The position numbers and the translations under genes were made by a program. From positions 83,877 to 147,876 of the forward strand of contig NZ_MLFS01000003.1 of assembly GCF_002095485.1 (NCBI RefSeq): a stretch of 64,000 bases of DNA, read 5' to 3'. The notes beneath the pieces were generated by a model. The model was given only the letters and a program-made list of their open reading frames with translations, did not search any database and had not been told where the DNA came from. This document shows, piece by piece, positions 50,150 to 61,425 of this stretch. Source of the stretch: Pantoea wallisii (GTDB taxonomy: Bacteria; Pseudomonadota; Gammaproteobacteria; Enterobacterales; Enterobacteriaceae). How positions within the stretch are numbered: position 1 is the stretch's first letter; each line of letters starts with the position of its first letter.

Positions 50150-51913
50150 ATGACGCAAACGTTTATTCCAGGTAAAGACGCCGCACTGGAAGACTCCATC
50201 GCACGCTTCCAGCAGAAACTGCAGGACCTGGGTTTCAATATTGAAGAGGCATCCTGGCTTAATCCGGTTCCGCACGTCTGGTCAGTGCATATCCGCGATC
50301 GTGACTGCCCGCTGTGCTTTACCAATGGCAAAGGTGCCAGTAAAAAGGCGGCGCTGGCTTCAGCACTGGGCGAATACTTTGAGCGTCTCTCCACCAACTA
50401 TTTCTTTGCGGATTTCTGGCTGGGTGAATCCATTGCCAACGGCGAATTCGTACACTATCCCAACGAGAAGTGGTTCCCGCTGCCGGAAGATGGCAGCCTG
50501 CCGCAAGGTATCCTTGATGCCCGCCTGCACGCGTTTTACGATCCGGAAGCGAGCCTGAGCGCCACCGATCTGGTGGATCTGCAATCCGGTAATGCGCAGC
50601 GCGGAATCTGTGGCCTGCCGTTCACCCGTCAATCGGATCAGCAGACTGTCTATATTCCAATGAACATCATCGGAAACCTGTACGTATCAAACGGTATGTC
50701 AGCAGGAAATACGGCTAACGAAGCGCGCGTACAGGGTTTGTCCGAGGTGTTTGAGCGTCATATTAAAAACCGCATCATCGCTGAGTCGATCAGCCTGCCG
50801 GAGATTCCGCAAGCGGTGATGCAGCGCTATCCGGGCGTGGTCGAAGCGATTGACCGCCTTGAAGCGGAAGGTTTCCCTATCTTCTCGTATGACGCGTCAC
50901 TGGGTGGCAAATATCCGGTCATCTGCGTGGTTCTGTTTAACCCCGCTAACGGCACCTGCTTCGCCTCATTCGGTGCGCACCCGGACTTCGGTGTTGCACT
51001 GGAGCGTACCGTCACCGAGCTGCTTCAGGGGCGCGGCCTGAAAGATCTGGACGTATTCACACCGCCAACCTTCGATGACGAAGAAGTAGCAGAGCATGCC
51101 AACCTTGAGACGCACTTCATCGATTCAAGCGGCTTAATCTCCTGGGATATGTTCAAGGACGATGCTGATTATCCGTTTGTCGACTGGAGCTTTGCTGGTA
51201 ACACCCACGAAGAGTTCGATACGCTTATGGCCATCTTCCGCGCGGAAGATCAGGAGGTCTATATTGCCGATTACGAACATCTGGGCGTATATGCCTGCCG
51301 CATCATCGTTCCAGGCATGTCGGATATCTATCCGGCAGAAGATCTGCTGCTGGCAAACAACAATATGGGTGCATCACTGCGTGAAACACTGCTGGCGCTG
51401 CCTGCCAGCCAGTGGGAGCCTGAAGCTTACCTTGATCTGATCGTCCAGCTGGATGAAGAGGGTCATGATGATTTTACGCGCGTGCGTGAACTGCTTGGCC
51501 TGGCGTCCGGGAAAGATAATGGCTGGTATACCCTGCGCATCGGTGAGCTGAAAGCTATGCTGGCTCTGGCGGGCGGGGATCTGGATCAGGCGCTGATCTG
51601 GACCGAGTGGACGATGGAGTTTAACCAGTCAATCTTCAGCGAAGCGCGTGCAAACTACTATCGCTGCCTGCAGACGCTGCTGCTGCTGGCGATGGAAGAG
51701 GAGCGTGATCCAGTGCAATACCATCGTGCGTTTGTGCGCATGTATGGCGAAACGGCGGTGGAAGCTGCTTCTGCAGCGATAAGCGGTGAAGCGCCATTTT
51801 ATGGCCTGCAGGCGGTCGATCCTGACCTGAAAGCCTTCCCGGCACACCAGGCATTGCTGGCAGCTTATGAAAAACTTCAGGCCGCCAAGCGTCGTTACTG
51901 GTCTGCCAAATAA
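50150..51913 (+). CDS. ycaO: YcaO, ATP-dependent cyclodehydratase-like protein
   Basis: 587 aa from ATG 50150 (MTQTFIPGKDAALED), matching E. coli; an in-frame TTG at 50135 is not used. It founded the YcaO superfamily. The first ~400 residues form the ATP-binding YcaO domain (NGKGASKKAALASALGEYFERLSTNYF, EARVQGLSEVFERH), and the C-terminal third is the TPR-like extension special to enteric YcaO. In E. coli it assists RimO in beta-methylthiolation of Asp in ribosomal protein S12. No peptide precursor gene is adjacent, so an RiPP role is not suggested. Confidence 0.94.
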   Translation: MTQTFIPGKDAALEDSIARFQQKLQDLGFNIEEASWLNPVPHVWSVHIRDRDCPLCFTNGKGASKKAALASALGEYFERLSTNYFFADFWLGESIANGEFVHYPNEKWFPLPEDGSLPQGILDARLHAFYDPEASLSATDLVDLQSGNAQRGICGLPFTRQSDQQTVYIPMNIIGNLYVSNGMSAGNTANEARVQGLSEVFERHIKNRIIAESISLPEIPQAVMQRYPGVVEAIDRLEAEGFPIFSYDASLGGKYPVICVVLFNPANGTCFASFGAHPDFGVALERTVTELLQGRGLKDLDVFTPPTFDDEEVAEHANLETHFIDSSGLISWDMFKDDADYPFVDWSFAGNTHEEFDTLMAIFRAEDQEVYIADYEHLGVYACRIIVPGMSDIYPAEDLLLANNNMGASLRETLLALPASQWEPEAYLDLIVQLDEEGHDDFTRVRELLGLASGKDNGWYTLRIGELKAMLALAGGDLDQALIWTEWTMEFNQSIFSEARANYYRCLQTLLLLAMEEERDPVQYHRAFVRMYGETAVEAASAAISGEAPFYGLQAVDPDLKAFPAHQALLAAYEKLQAAKRRYWSAK

Positions 51914-51950
51914 TTATTTTATTGCCGTTAAGTAGCATCTGATAAATATA

Positions 51951-51977
51951 GGGCACTGGATAATCCAGTGCCCTTTT
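51951..51977 (+). terminator. intrinsic terminator of ycaO
   Basis: GGGCACTGGA (51951-51960), loop TAA, TCCAGTGCCC (51964-51973), then TTTT. Perfect 10-bp stem, 38 bases after the ycaO stop. Confidence 0.87.
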
Positions 51978-52186
51978 CATGTAATAAAAGAGCTTCAAAC
52001 TTCTCGCCATATTAGATCACAACTTATTTTCATTAAGTGGCTACAGTTAACAATAAAAACGACCGCAGACAGAAGGCATCAAATTTTTTTGCATAAATTA
52101 AAAATTATTTTTATTTTAATTATCATAAAGTTATGGAATTAAAACCCTACTTTACGCCTTCGCTTACCCCCACCGCTTCGGCAAAT

Positions 52187-52235
52187 ATGATCCATATCAA
52201 TTACTGACCTATACTCCTTTGTTAGTATCTTTACA
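52187..52235 (+). promoter_or_regulatory. FNR-dependent focA-pfl promoter
   Basis: ATGATCCATATCAA at 52187-52200 matches the FNR site TTGAT-N4-ATCAA in all but the first base. A -10 element TAGTAT lies at 52223-52228. With a start near 52235 the FNR box is centred 41.5 bases upstream, the class II activator position. This mirrors the main anaerobic promoter of E. coli focA-pfl. The upstream 52080-52140 stretch is extremely A/T-rich, suitable for IHF or ArcA binding, but no single site is clear. Confidence 0.75.
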
Positions 52236-52258
52236 GGCAATTTCAGGAGAGCGTTAGT

Positions 52259-53119
52259 GTGAAAGCTGACAACCCTTTTAATTCACTCTTACCGGCAGCA
52301 ATGGCAAAAGTTGCAGAAGACGCCGGTGTCTATAAAGCGACTAAACATCCTCTGACGACATTCTTTCTTGCGATTACAGCTGGCGTATTTATTTCAATTG
52401 CGTTTGTCTTCTATATCACCGCCACCACCGGCAGCGGCGTGATGCCTTATGGCATTGCCAAACTGATAGGTGGCATCTGCTTTTCACTCGGTTTAATGCT
52501 TGTGGTGGTGTGCGGTGCCGATCTGTTCACCTCTACCGTGCTGATTGTGGTGGCGAAAGCCAGTGGCCGCATTACCTGGCTGCAGCTGGGCCGTCACTGG
52601 TTAAACGTCTATGTCGGCAATCTGTGCGGCGCACTGTTTTTCGTCATGCTGATCTGGCTCGCAGGCGAGCACATGGTCGCCAATGGCGCATGGGGCCTGA
52701 ATGTCTTACAAACCGCCGATCATAAAATGCATCATACGTTTATCGAAGCGGTCAGCCTCGGGACACTGGCCAATCTAATGGTGTGTCTTGCCGTCTGGAT
52801 GAGCTACTCCGGCCGTAGCCTGCTCGACAAAATGGTTGCCATGATTTTACCCGTGGCCATGTTTGTCGCCTGCGGCTTTGAACACAGCATCGCCAACATG
52901 TTTTTGATTCCTATGGCCATCATCATCCGTGATTTTGCCACACCGGAATTCTGGCAGATGACCGGCGCAAGTGCCGCACAGTTTCCGGCGCTCGACGTAG
53001 GTGATTTTATTATTAACAACCTGATTCCGGTAACCCTCGGCAACATTATTGGCGGCGGATTACTGGTCGGTTTGACCTACTGGGTTATCTATCTGCGCGG
53101 CGATGAGCCAGCGCATTAA
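52259..53119 (+). CDS. focA: formate channel FocA
   Basis: 286 aa with a GTG start at 52259 and AGGAG nine bases upstream. MKADNPFNSLLPAAMAKVAEDAGVYKATKHPL is the conserved N-terminal helix that gates the pore and is contacted by PflB. Six membrane helices follow, with the FNT hallmarks LMVVVCGADLFTST, VYVGNLCGAL, DHKMHHTFIEA and GFEHSIANMF. A pentameric channel exporting and importing formate/formic acid during fermentation. First gene of focA-pflB. Confidence 0.97.
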   Translation: MKADNPFNSLLPAAMAKVAEDAGVYKATKHPLTTFFLAITAGVFISIAFVFYITATTGSGVMPYGIAKLIGGICFSLGLMLVVVCGADLFTSTVLIVVAKASGRITWLQLGRHWLNVYVGNLCGALFFVMLIWLAGEHMVANGAWGLNVLQTADHKMHHTFIEAVSLGTLANLMVCLAVWMSYSGRSLLDKMVAMILPVAMFVACGFEHSIANMFLIPMAIIIRDFATPEFWQMTGASAAQFPALDVGDFIINNLIPVTLGNIIGGGLLVGLTYWVIYLRGDEPAH

Positions 53120-53131
53120 GTAATGATTACG

Positions 53132-53151
53132 GGCGCGCCCCCGGGCGCGCC
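53132..53151 (+). repeat. GC-rich hairpin in the focA-pflB gap
   Basis: Two copies of the self-complementary octamer GGCGCGCC (53132-53139 and 53144-53151) can pair with each other across a four-base loop. This is a very stable stem 12 bases after the focA stop. No T-tract follows. In E. coli pflB is expressed much more than focA; a processing or stabilising stem in this gap would fit. Confidence 0.55.
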
Positions 53152-53187
53152 ACTCGTGACAGTCTCCCTAAATAAGGCAGGTATATC

Positions 53188-55470
53188 ATGTCCGAACTGA
53201 ATGAAAAAATGGCGTCAGCCTGGGAAGGATTTAGCGCCGGTGAGTGGCAAAATAGCGTCAACGTCCGTGACTTTATCCAGAAGAACTATACGCCGTATGA
53301 AGGTGACGAAGCATTCCTGGCCGGGGCCACACCTGCCACCACGCAACTGTGGGACAGCGTGCTCGAAGGCATTAAAATCGAGAACCGCACGCACGCACCG
53401 GTCGATTTCGATACTGATTTAGCCTCTACCATTACCTCGCACGACGCGGGCTACATTAACAAATCCCTTGAAACTATCGTCGGTCTGCAGACCGAAGCAC
53501 CGCTGAAACGCGCCATCATCCCGTTTGGCGGCATCAAAATGGTTGAGGGCTCCTGCAAAGTTTATGGTCGTGAGCTGGATCCGGCGCTGAAAAAAGTCTT
53601 TACCGACTACCGTAAGACACACAACCAGGGCGTGTTTGACGTCTATACACCCGATATCCTGCGCTGCCGCAAGTCAGGCGTACTGACCGGTCTGCCGGAC
53701 GCGTATGGGCGTGGTCGCATCATTGGTGATTACCGCCGCGTAGCCCTCTACGGCATCGATTACCTGATGAAAGATAAAGTGGCGCAGTTCAATTCACTGC
53801 AACACGACATGGAGAATGGCACCGATCTGGAAGCTACTATCCGTTTGCGTGAAGAGATCTCCGAGCAGCACCGCGCACTGGGCCAGATTAAAGAGATGGC
53901 CGCTAAATACGGTTACGATATCTCTCTGCCTGCCACTACTGCGCAGGAAGCGGTACAGTGGACCTACTTCGGCTATCTGGCTGCGGTAAAATCACAGAAT
54001 GGCGCCGCCATGTCCTTTGGCCGCGTATCAACCTTCCTGGATGTCTATATCGAACGTGATATTAAAGCCGGTAAGCTGAGCGAAGAGCAGGCACAGGAGT
54101 TGATTGACCATCTGGTGATGAAGCTGCGTATGGTGCGTTTCCTGCGCACGCCAGAATATGATGAGCTGTTCTCTGGTGACCCAATCTGGGCCACAGAATC
54201 TCTGGCAGGTATGGGCGTTGATGGCCGTACGCTGGTGACCAAAAGCACTTTCCGTTTCCTGAACACCCTGTACACCATGGGCCCTTCGCCTGAACCTAAC
54301 ATGACCATTCTCTGGTCTGAGAAGCTGCCGGTTAACTTCAAGAAATATGCGGCAAAAGTCTCTATCGACACCTCTTCTCTGCAGTACGAGAATGACGATC
54401 TGATGCGTCCGGATTTCGATAACGACGACTACGCTATCGCCTGCTGCGTAAGCCCGATGATTGTTGGCAAGCAGATGCAGTTCTTCGGCGCGCGTGCCAA
54501 CCTGGCGAAAACGCTGCTTTACGCGATCAACGGCGGCGTTGACGAGAAACTGAAAATCCAGGTTGGTCCAAAAGAGGCCCCGATCACGGATGATGTCCTT
54601 GATTACGATACCGTAATGGCGCGCCTGGATCACTTCATGGACTGGCTGGCTAAACAGTACGTGACATCACTGAACATCATCCATTACATGCACGATAAGT
54701 ACAGCTATGAAGCCTCACTGATGGCGCTGCACGATCGTGATGTCTATCGCACCATGGCGTGCGGTATCGCCGGATTGTCAGTGGCTGCGGACTCACTCTC
54801 AGCCATCAAGTACGCCAAAGTGAAACCGGTGCGTGATGCAGACGGTCTTGCCGTTGACTTCGAGATTGAAGGCGAATATCCGCAGTTTGGTAATAATGAC
54901 TCACGCGTGGACGATATGGCCTGCGATCTCGTTGAACGTTTCATGAAGAAAATTCAGAAACTGCCGACCTATCGCAACGCCGTGCCTACTCAGTCAGTAC
55001 TGACCATTACGTCTAACGTGGTTTACGGTAAGAAAACCGGTAACACGCCGGATGGTCGCCGCGCAGGTGCACCGTTTGGCCCGGGCGCTAACCCGATGCA
55101 CGGACGTGACCAGAAAGGTGCAGTCGCCTCGCTGACCTCCGTGGCTAAACTGCCCTTTGCCTACGCGAAAGATGGTATCTCGTACACCTTCTCCATCGTG
55201 CCGAATGCCTTGGGTAAAGATGATAACGTGCGTAAAACCAACCTTGCAGGCTTGATGGATGGTTACTTCCACCATGAAGCTAACATTGAGGGCGGTCAGC
55301 ACCTGAACGTTAACGTGATGAACCGTGAGATGTTGCTGGATGCGATGGAGCATCCGGAAAAATATCCTCAGCTCACCATCCGCGTTTCCGGCTATGCTGT
55401 ACGCTTCAACTCGCTGACCAAAGAGCAGCAGCAGGACGTGATAACCCGAACCTTTACGGCGTCACTGTAA
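53188..55470 (+). CDS. pflB: formate C-acetyltransferase (pyruvate formate-lyase)
   Basis: 760 aa, co-linear with E. coli PflB. Converts pyruvate and CoA to acetyl-CoA and formate in anaerobic growth by radical chemistry. The catalytic Cys418-Cys419 pair is in [12 protein letters not shown] and the glycyl radical site (Gly734) is in [28 protein letters not shown] and [23 protein letters not shown] are other family blocks. Activated by the downstream pflA product. AAGGCAGG lies upstream. Confidence 0.98.
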   Translation: MSELNEKMASAWEGFSAGEWQNSVNVRDFIQKNYTPYEGDEAFLAGATPATTQLWDSVLEGIKIENRTHAPVDFDTDLASTITSHDAGYINKSLETIVGLQTEAPLKRAIIPFGGIKMVEGSCKVYGRELDPALKKVFTDYRKTHNQGVFDVYTPDILRCRKSGVLTGLPDAYGRGRIIGDYRRVALYGIDYLMKDKVAQFNSLQHDMENGTDLEATIRLREEISEQHRALGQIKEMAAKYGYDISLPATTAQEAVQWTYFGYLAAVKSQNGAAMSFGRVSTFLDVYIERDIKAGKLSEEQAQELIDHLVMKLRMVRFLRTPEYDELFSGDPIWATESLAGMGVDGRTLVTKSTFRFLNTLYTMGPSPEPNMTILWSEKLPVNFKKYAAKVSIDTSSLQYENDDLMRPDFDNDDYAIACCVSPMIVGKQMQFFGARANLAKTLLYAINGGVDEKLKIQVGPKEAPITDDVLDYDTVMARLDHFMDWLAKQYVTSLNIIHYMHDKYSYEASLMALHDRDVYRTMACGIAGLSVAADSLSAIKYAKVKPVRDADGLAVDFEIEGEYPQFGNNDSRVDDMACDLVERFMKKIQKLPTYRNAVPTQSVLTITSNVVYGKKTGNTPDGRRAGAPFGPGANPMHGRDQKGAVASLTSVAKLPFAYAKDGISYTFSIVPNALGKDDNVRKTNLAGLMDGYFHHEANIEGGQHLNVNVMNREMLLDAMEHPEKYPQLTIRVSGYAVRFNSLTKEQQQDVITRTFTASL

Positions 55471-55486
55471 TCCGGCCCTTCTGAAC

Positions 55487-55510
55487 AAAAGGCTCCTGCG
55501 GGGGCCTTTT
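55487..55510 (+). terminator. intrinsic terminator of pflB
   Basis: AAAAGGCTCC (55487-55496), loop TGCG, GGGGCCTTTT (55501-55510). The stem has one G-U pair and a built-in T-run, 16 bases after the pflB stop. pflA therefore probably has its own promoter in the 162-bp gap. Confidence 0.8.
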
Positions 55511-55632
55511 CTCCACAAGTCCGTTTTGCCAGCCTGCCTCATCAGGCGGCCTGGCAAAATCGACTTCCATCCTTAGAGCACAGCACAGATTGTGCCGCCC
55601 GATGTCTGGGCTGAACCGGAGAGTACATCGCA

Positions 55633-56373
55633 ATGTCAACCATCGGTCGTATCCACTCGTTTGAATCCTGCGGCACCGTTGACGGTCCCGGCATCCGCTT
55701 TATCACCTTCTTCCAGGGCTGCCTGATGCGCTGCCTCTATTGCCACAACCGTGATACGTGGGACACGCACGGTGGTAAGGAGGTGACCGTGGAAGAGTTA
55801 ATGAAAGATGTGCTGGCCTATCGCCACTTTATGAATGCTTCGGGCGGCGGCGTGACCGCTTCAGGCGGCGAAGCGATTCTGCAGGCAGAGTTCGTGCGCG
55901 ACTGGTTTCGCGCCTGTAAAGCGGAAGGCATTCATACCTGTCTGGATACCAACGGCTTTGTACGCCGTTACGATCCGGTGATTGATGAACTGCTTGATGT
56001 CACGGACCTGGTTATGCTCGATCTGAAACAGATCAATGATGACGTGCACCAGATTCTGGTGGGCGTCTCTAACCATCGCACAATGGACTTTGCCCGCTAT
56101 CTGCAAAAGCGGGGGAAACGCACATGGATTCGCTATGTCGTTGTACCGGGCTACTCTGATGACGACGATTCTGTGCATCGTCTTGGGGAGTTCACCAAAG
56201 ATATGGATAATATTGAGAAGATTGAGCTGCTGCCTTATCACGAATTAGGCAAGCATAAGTGGATTGCTATGGGTGAAGAGTACAAGCTCGATGGCGTGAA
56301 GCCGCCGACGAAAGAGACCATGGAGCGGGTAAAAAACATTCTCGCCGGTTACGGTCACAACGTAATGTATTAA
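55633..56373 (+). CDS. pflA: pyruvate formate-lyase activating enzyme
   Basis: 246 aa, the same length as in E. coli. Radical SAM enzyme: the 4Fe-4S ligands Cys30, Cys34 and Cys37 are in [16 protein letters not shown], and SGGEAILQ is the SAM-binding GGE motif. It uses SAM and reduced flavodoxin to place the radical on Gly734 of PflB. CCGGAGAG lies before the ATG. Placed directly after pflB, as in E. coli. Confidence 0.97.
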   Translation: MSTIGRIHSFESCGTVDGPGIRFITFFQGCLMRCLYCHNRDTWDTHGGKEVTVEELMKDVLAYRHFMNASGGGVTASGGEAILQAEFVRDWFRACKAEGIHTCLDTNGFVRRYDPVIDELLDVTDLVMLDLKQINDDVHQILVGVSNHRTMDFARYLQKRGKRTWIRYVVVPGYSDDDDSVHRLGEFTKDMDNIEKIELLPYHELGKHKWIAMGEEYKLDGVKPPTKETMERVKNILAGYGHNVMY

Positions 56374-56388
56374 CACAGAAAAGGCAAA

Positions 56389-56414
56389 GGGGAGCTCAAG
56401 GCTCCCCCTTTTTT
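56389..56414. terminator. intrinsic terminator between convergent pflA and ycaD
   Basis: GGGGAGC (56389-56395), loop TCAAG, GCTCCCC (56401-56407), then CTTTTTT. It serves pflA; the A-rich left flank (AAAAGGCAAA) may let it serve ycaD too. Confidence 0.8.
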
Positions 56415-56427
56415 ATGGTTGATGCTT

Positions 56428-57579
56428 TCAGGCATGCGCCACAGGTGTCGCCTGCTGATCCGCCTTACGAAGCAGCATAACCAGATACACCAGGGCGACA
56501 GCGGCTATCATCACAAACAGCAGGCGATCGGAGTAGTTCTGCATCAGCATGGAGGTCATCCCCGGGCCAACCAGGCTGCCTACCGTATAGCTGAACAGCA
56601 GCGCCTGATTCATCGCCACCAGTTCATGGTGCGCCACTGTTTCACATGCCCATGACATTGCCACCGGATAGAGCGTAAAACCTGCCAGACCCAGTACAAA
56701 CAGCGCAGGTGCCATTGCCGTATCGCCAAGCATCGCGATAGCACCCAGAATCACCACAAATACCTGAACACGCAGCACCATCAGCCGCCCGAAGCGATCG
56801 GCCAGGCGCCCTACCGGCCACTGACCGACAATACCCGCGCTTACCAGCAGCGCCATCCAGTAGCCCACATTGGCATCGCTCATACCCTGATGAGAGAGAT
56901 AGAGTGGCATCAGGCCGTAGAGTGAGCCCAGAACAATCCCGGAGATAATGCAGCCATTGATGCCAAGGCGCGAGCTGCGACGACGCAACATACTCCAGAT
57001 ACGCGTAGTAGAGGCCTCTTCGGTGGCGGCACCGGCATTGACGCGCACAAAGACCACAGGCAGCACAGCGCAAACAATCAGCGCCGTCACCCAGGGGATA
57101 ACGTGGAGTAACTCCGTGGAGACGCGGCTAACCAGCAGCTGACCAGCAACGGTGCCGAGGTAGTAAATGATCATATAGGCGGCCAGCAGCTGGCCCCGAT
57201 TGCGTACCGTACCGCTGCACAGCAGCGCGCTCTCCACCACGACCCAAATCAACGCACAGCCCACACCGGCGGTAAAACGCAGCAGTGTCCAGCTGTAGAA
57301 CCCTTCCAGCAGTACCATGCTCATGGTCGCAAAGGCAAACAATACGCTGGCAAGGTAGAAGCAGCGGTTAAAACCATAACGGTTGATCAGCCAGCCCGCC
57401 AGCAATGTGCCCAACAGATTGCCGGTATAATACGATGAGCTCGCCATTCCCACCTGCCAGGTGGGCAGTTGATCGTGAGTAAGCCATAACGGCACCAGCG
57501 TATTAAGCACAGCAATAGACACCGTCATAAGCATCAGGCCGCAAAGCAGCAGCATGACGGGGCGTGACCAGGTTGACAT
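56428..57579 (-). CDS. ycaD: YcaD, major facilitator superfamily transporter
   Basis: 383 aa from ATG 57579 ([12 protein letters not shown]), matching E. coli YcaD (382 aa); the ATG at 57597 adds six unconserved residues. Twelve hydrophobic segments in two halves. The loop 2-3 MFS motif is present as [11 protein letters not shown] and its repeat as [14 protein letters not shown]. The substrate is unknown. It converges on pflA and is divergent from the short ORF at 57736. A 15-bp palindrome lies 42 bases upstream of its start. Confidence 0.92.
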   Translation of the reverse strand: MSTWSRPVMLLLCGLMLMTVSIAVLNTLVPLWLTHDQLPTWQVGMASSSYYTGNLLGTLLAGWLINRYGFNRCFYLASVLFAFATMSMVLLEGFYSWTLLRFTAGVGCALIWVVVESALLCSGTVRNRGQLLAAYMIIYYLGTVAGQLLVSRVSTELLHVIPWVTALIVCAVLPVVFVRVNAGAATEEASTTRIWSMLRRRSSRLGINGCIISGIVLGSLYGLMPLYLSHQGMSDANVGYWMALLVSAGIVGQWPVGRLADRFGRLMVLRVQVFVVILGAIAMLGDTAMAPALFVLGLAGFTLYPVAMSWACETVAHHELVAMNQALLFSYTVGSLVGPGMTSMLMQNYSDRLLFVMIAAVALVYLVMLLRKADQQATPVAHA

Positions 57580-57620
57580 AGAAGTTAAAAACCACAAGAG
57601 AGGAAGATATTTGCGCGCAG

Positions 57621-57635
57621 TTTGCCACTGGCAAA
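57621..57635. promoter_or_regulatory. perfect 7-1-7 palindrome upstream of ycaD
   Basis: TTTGCCA-C-TGGCAAA, centred about 49 bp before the ycaD start. The shape is that of an operator for a LacI- or TetR-type repressor. No regulator gene is adjacent. Confidence 0.45.
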
Positions 57636-57735
57636 AGTAAAGTCAATGTGCAAAAAATCGCCGCCGCACAAATTGCTGAGGAACAATTTATTTTTTTTAT
57701 CTTCAACAGCTTAAGGGAGACCAGAAAGGTCTTAG

Positions 57736-57810
57736 ATGGCTAGCTATCTCTATGAATTTATACATTTAAGCCGTTTCGCTGCGCTCATTATCGATAACTT
57801 TTATTTCTGA
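57736..57810 (+). CDS. possible 24-aa hydrophobic small protein
   Basis: ATG 57736 to TGA 57810 encodes MASYLYEFIHLSRFAALIID plus NFYF. AAAGG ends six bases before the ATG, good spacing. The GG of that site lies in the 3' arm of a small hairpin, AGACC (57718-57722)/GGTCT (57728-57732), so translation could be controlled by folding. The peptide is mostly hydrophobic and could be one membrane segment. I know no homologue. A chance ORF in the 315-bp ycaD-serS gap is quite possible; the gap otherwise shows only AT-rich sequence, the ycaD palindrome and the serS terminator. Confidence 0.25.
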   Translation: MASYLYEFIHLSRFAALIIDNFYF

Positions 57811-57852
57811 TAAATTTTGCTTAAAAAAAATAGCGCTGCGCGCTTAAGAAAT

Positions 57853-57876
57853 AAAAAAACCCGGCGTTGCCGGGTT
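57853..57876 (-). terminator. intrinsic terminator of serS
   Basis: On the minus strand AACCCGGC, loop AAC, GCCGGGTT, then a run of T (complement of A at 57853-57859). Perfect 8-bp stem, 19 bases after the serS stop. Confidence 0.88.
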
Positions 57877-57894
57877 TAATTATTCAGAAGTCAA

Positions 57895-59262
<1,368 letters not shown>

Positions 59263-59284
59263 TCACCTTACCGTAACGCGTTTA

Positions 59285-60631
59285 TCAGCGGTAGCGTTTT
59301 ATCGGGCTATTTTGATCCTGTTCAGCAAGCCAGGCGAGTTTTTCGCCAATCTTCCCTTCAAGGCCCCGATTGGTGGGATGGTAGTAGCGTGTTTGTGCCA
59401 TTTCGGGGGGGAAAAACACTTCGCCGGCGGCGTAGGCGTTGGGCTCGTCATGGGCATAACGGTACTCTTTGCCCAGCCCCATCTCTTTCATCAGCTTCGT
59501 TGGCGCATTACGCAAGTGCTCCGGCACATCGTAATCTGCATGTTCCCTCGCATCGCGCATCGCCGCTTTAAACGCGGTGTAAACAGCATTACTCTTCGGT
59601 GCACAGGCCAGGTAGACAATCGCCTGCGCAATCGCGCGCTCACCCTCGGCCGGACCGACCCGGGTAAAACAGTCCCAGGCAGCAATGGCTACCTGCATCG
59701 CGCGCGGATCGGCATTGCCTACATCTTCAGAAGCGATCGCCAGCAGGCGCCGTGCGACATAGAGCGGATCGCCGCCGGCAGTGATGATACGTGCATACCA
59801 GTAGAGCGCGGCATCGGGCGCTGAGCCGCGTACTGATTTATGTAAGGCGGAGATGAGATCGTAAAAGCGATCGCCCTTATTATCGAAACGCGCCGCCCGC
59901 TCACCCGAGACTTCGTTAAGCAACTGCGGCGTCAGTTCGCGCTGGCCTTGCCCGTTAAGCTCGGCCATATCCGCCATCATCTCCAGCGTATTCAGCGCTC
60001 GCCGGGCATCACCGTTAACCAGTTCAGCAATCATACGGCGCGTATTGTCGGGCAGCAGGATATCGCTCTCGCCATAACCGCGTGCTTTATCCTCCATCGC
60101 CTGCTGCAGCACCTGTTCAATATCGTCCGTGGTAAGCGATTTCAGTAAATAGACGCGCGCCCGGGACAATAGCGCTGAATTGAGTTCAAACGACGGGTTC
60201 TCCGTCGTAGCACCAATAAATGTAATGGTGCCATCTTCAATATGCGGCAGAAACGCATCCTGCTGACTTTTATTGAAGCGGTGTACCTCATCAACAAACA
60301 GAATGGTACGACGCCCGACCTGACGATTCTGGCGGGCGCGTTCAATCGCCTCACGGATCTCTTTGACACCGGACGTGACAGCTGAGATGCGTTCGACATC
60401 GGCTTTACCATAATGGGCAATGATCTCTGCCAGCGTGGTTTTACCTGTGCCGGGCGGCCCCCACAAAATCATTGAGTGCAGATGCCCGGCTTCAATAGCG
60501 CGCGGCAGCGGCTTACCGGCGGCCAGTAAGTGCTGCTGACCGATATACTGTTGCAGCGTCGCCGGCCGCATACGCGCAGCCAGCGGTTTGAACTCATTTG
60601 AAGGGGCAAAGTCCAGCGACAGATTACTCAC
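59285..60631 (-). CDS. rarA: replication-associated recombination protein RarA (MgsA)
   Basis: 448 aa from a GTG start at 60631 ([14 protein letters not shown]), chosen because GAGG lies five bases upstream and it matches the E. coli start; another GTG two codons earlier overlaps that Shine-Dalgarno. AAA+ ATPase of the clamp-loader/WRNIP1 family: Walker A GPPGTGKT at 58-65, Walker [13 protein letters not shown], sensor [11 protein letters not shown], and a C-terminal tetramerisation domain ending in NSPIKRYR. Acts at stalled forks and gaps. Starts seven bases after the lolA stop, so co-transcribed. Confidence 0.96.
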   Translation of the reverse strand: MSNLSLDFAPSNEFKPLAARMRPATLQQYIGQQHLLAAGKPLPRAIEAGHLHSMILWGPPGTGKTTLAEIIAHYGKADVERISAVTSGVKEIREAIERARQNRQVGRRTILFVDEVHRFNKSQQDAFLPHIEDGTITFIGATTENPSFELNSALLSRARVYLLKSLTTDDIEQVLQQAMEDKARGYGESDILLPDNTRRMIAELVNGDARRALNTLEMMADMAELNGQGQRELTPQLLNEVSGERAARFDNKGDRFYDLISALHKSVRGSAPDAALYWYARIITAGGDPLYVARRLLAIASEDVGNADPRAMQVAIAAWDCFTRVGPAEGERAIAQAIVYLACAPKSNAVYTAFKAAMRDAREHADYDVPEHLRNAPTKLMKEMGLGKEYRYAHDEPNAYAAGEVFFPPEMAQTRYYHPTNRGLEGKIGEKLAWLAEQDQNSPIKRYR

Positions 60632-60638
60632 TACCACC

Positions 60639-61250
60639 TCACTGACGTTGATCGTCCACCGTTACCCCTTTTGGCGGCGTAAAGGTGAACTTGTCCGGGC
60701 TAATCGCACCGTTTTTCTGGCTCTTCAGCTGATAACTGCTGCGCTGACCATCCTGCTCGATGGCGCTAAACTGATTGATAGTGCCTGAAGAGGTCACATT
60801 AATGGTGAATTGCTTCAGGTTGCCGTCACTGCTTTTTGGGGTCAGCTCGAAGTTATCGCCCTGCTGTTTAATGTTGTACTGCTGCCAGTCGCCGGGCTGG
60901 TTACGGGCAATCAGCATAAACGGCGTGTTGCTGGTTGCGTTCTGCAGCAGGCTAACACTGGCCTGCTCAACAAACGGATTGTAGAACCAGAGATTTTTGC
61001 CATCGGAGATAATGACGCTCTCATCCGGCGCCGTCATATGCCAGTTGAACAGGCTGGGACGTTTTACCCACAGCTCTCCTTCACCATCCTGCACGTTCGC
61101 CCCGCTGCCATCGGTCACTTTCTGACTGAAGCTGGCGTGAAAACTGTTCACTTTGTTCAGCCGCTGTTGTAAATCGCTGGTCGCATCGGCCAGTACGGAA
61201 GCAGAGACAAAGCTGGCCAGCAGGCCGCAGGCAATAACGCGTAATTTCAT
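60639..61250 (-). CDS. lolA: outer-membrane lipoprotein carrier LolA
   Basis: 203 aa, the same length as in E. coli. Signal peptide 1-21 ([21 protein letters not shown]), mature start [10 protein letters not shown]. The incomplete beta-barrel has the conserved [17 protein letters not shown] loop with the functional Arg-Pro pair, and NPFVEQ. A periplasmic chaperone that receives lipoproteins from LolCDE and delivers them to LolB; essential. Between ftsK and rarA on the same strand. Confidence 0.97.
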   Translation of the reverse strand: MKLRVIACGLLASFVSASVLADATSDLQQRLNKVNSFHASFSQKVTDGSGANVQDGEGELWVKRPSLFNWHMTAPDESVIISDGKNLWFYNPFVEQASVSLLQNATSNTPFMLIARNQPGDWQQYNIKQQGDNFELTPKSSDGNLKQFTINVTSSGTINQFSAIEQDGQRSSYQLKSQKNGAISPDKFTFTPPKGVTVDDQRQ

Positions 61251-61377
61251 CTGATTCGATTCCTTATTTATGGTTTCCCGACACTTACTGCATTAAACGT
61301 AGTTGCCATCCTCTCTCTTCGACAGGAGAAAAAGCTGAAAGCTCCCAACGATATGGGGATAACGCTGCAGATAAACA

Positions 61378-61400
61378 ACGGGCCAGTTTTCACTGGCCCG
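61378..61400 (-). terminator. hairpin terminator of ftsK
   Basis: CGGGCCAGT (61379-61387) and ACTGGCCCG (61392-61400) form a perfect 9-bp stem with a four-base loop, followed on the minus strand by TTGTTTATC. It lies 25 bases after the ftsK stop, before lolA. Confidence 0.75.
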
Positions 61401-61425
61401 AAGAGAACGCTGCGTTGCGTTGGAT

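Noticed and set aside
50150..51913. RiPP biosynthesis cluster around ycaO
   Set aside because: No precursor peptide, dehydrogenase or exporter is nearby; serC and focA flank it and the protein has the enteric YcaO C-terminal extension.
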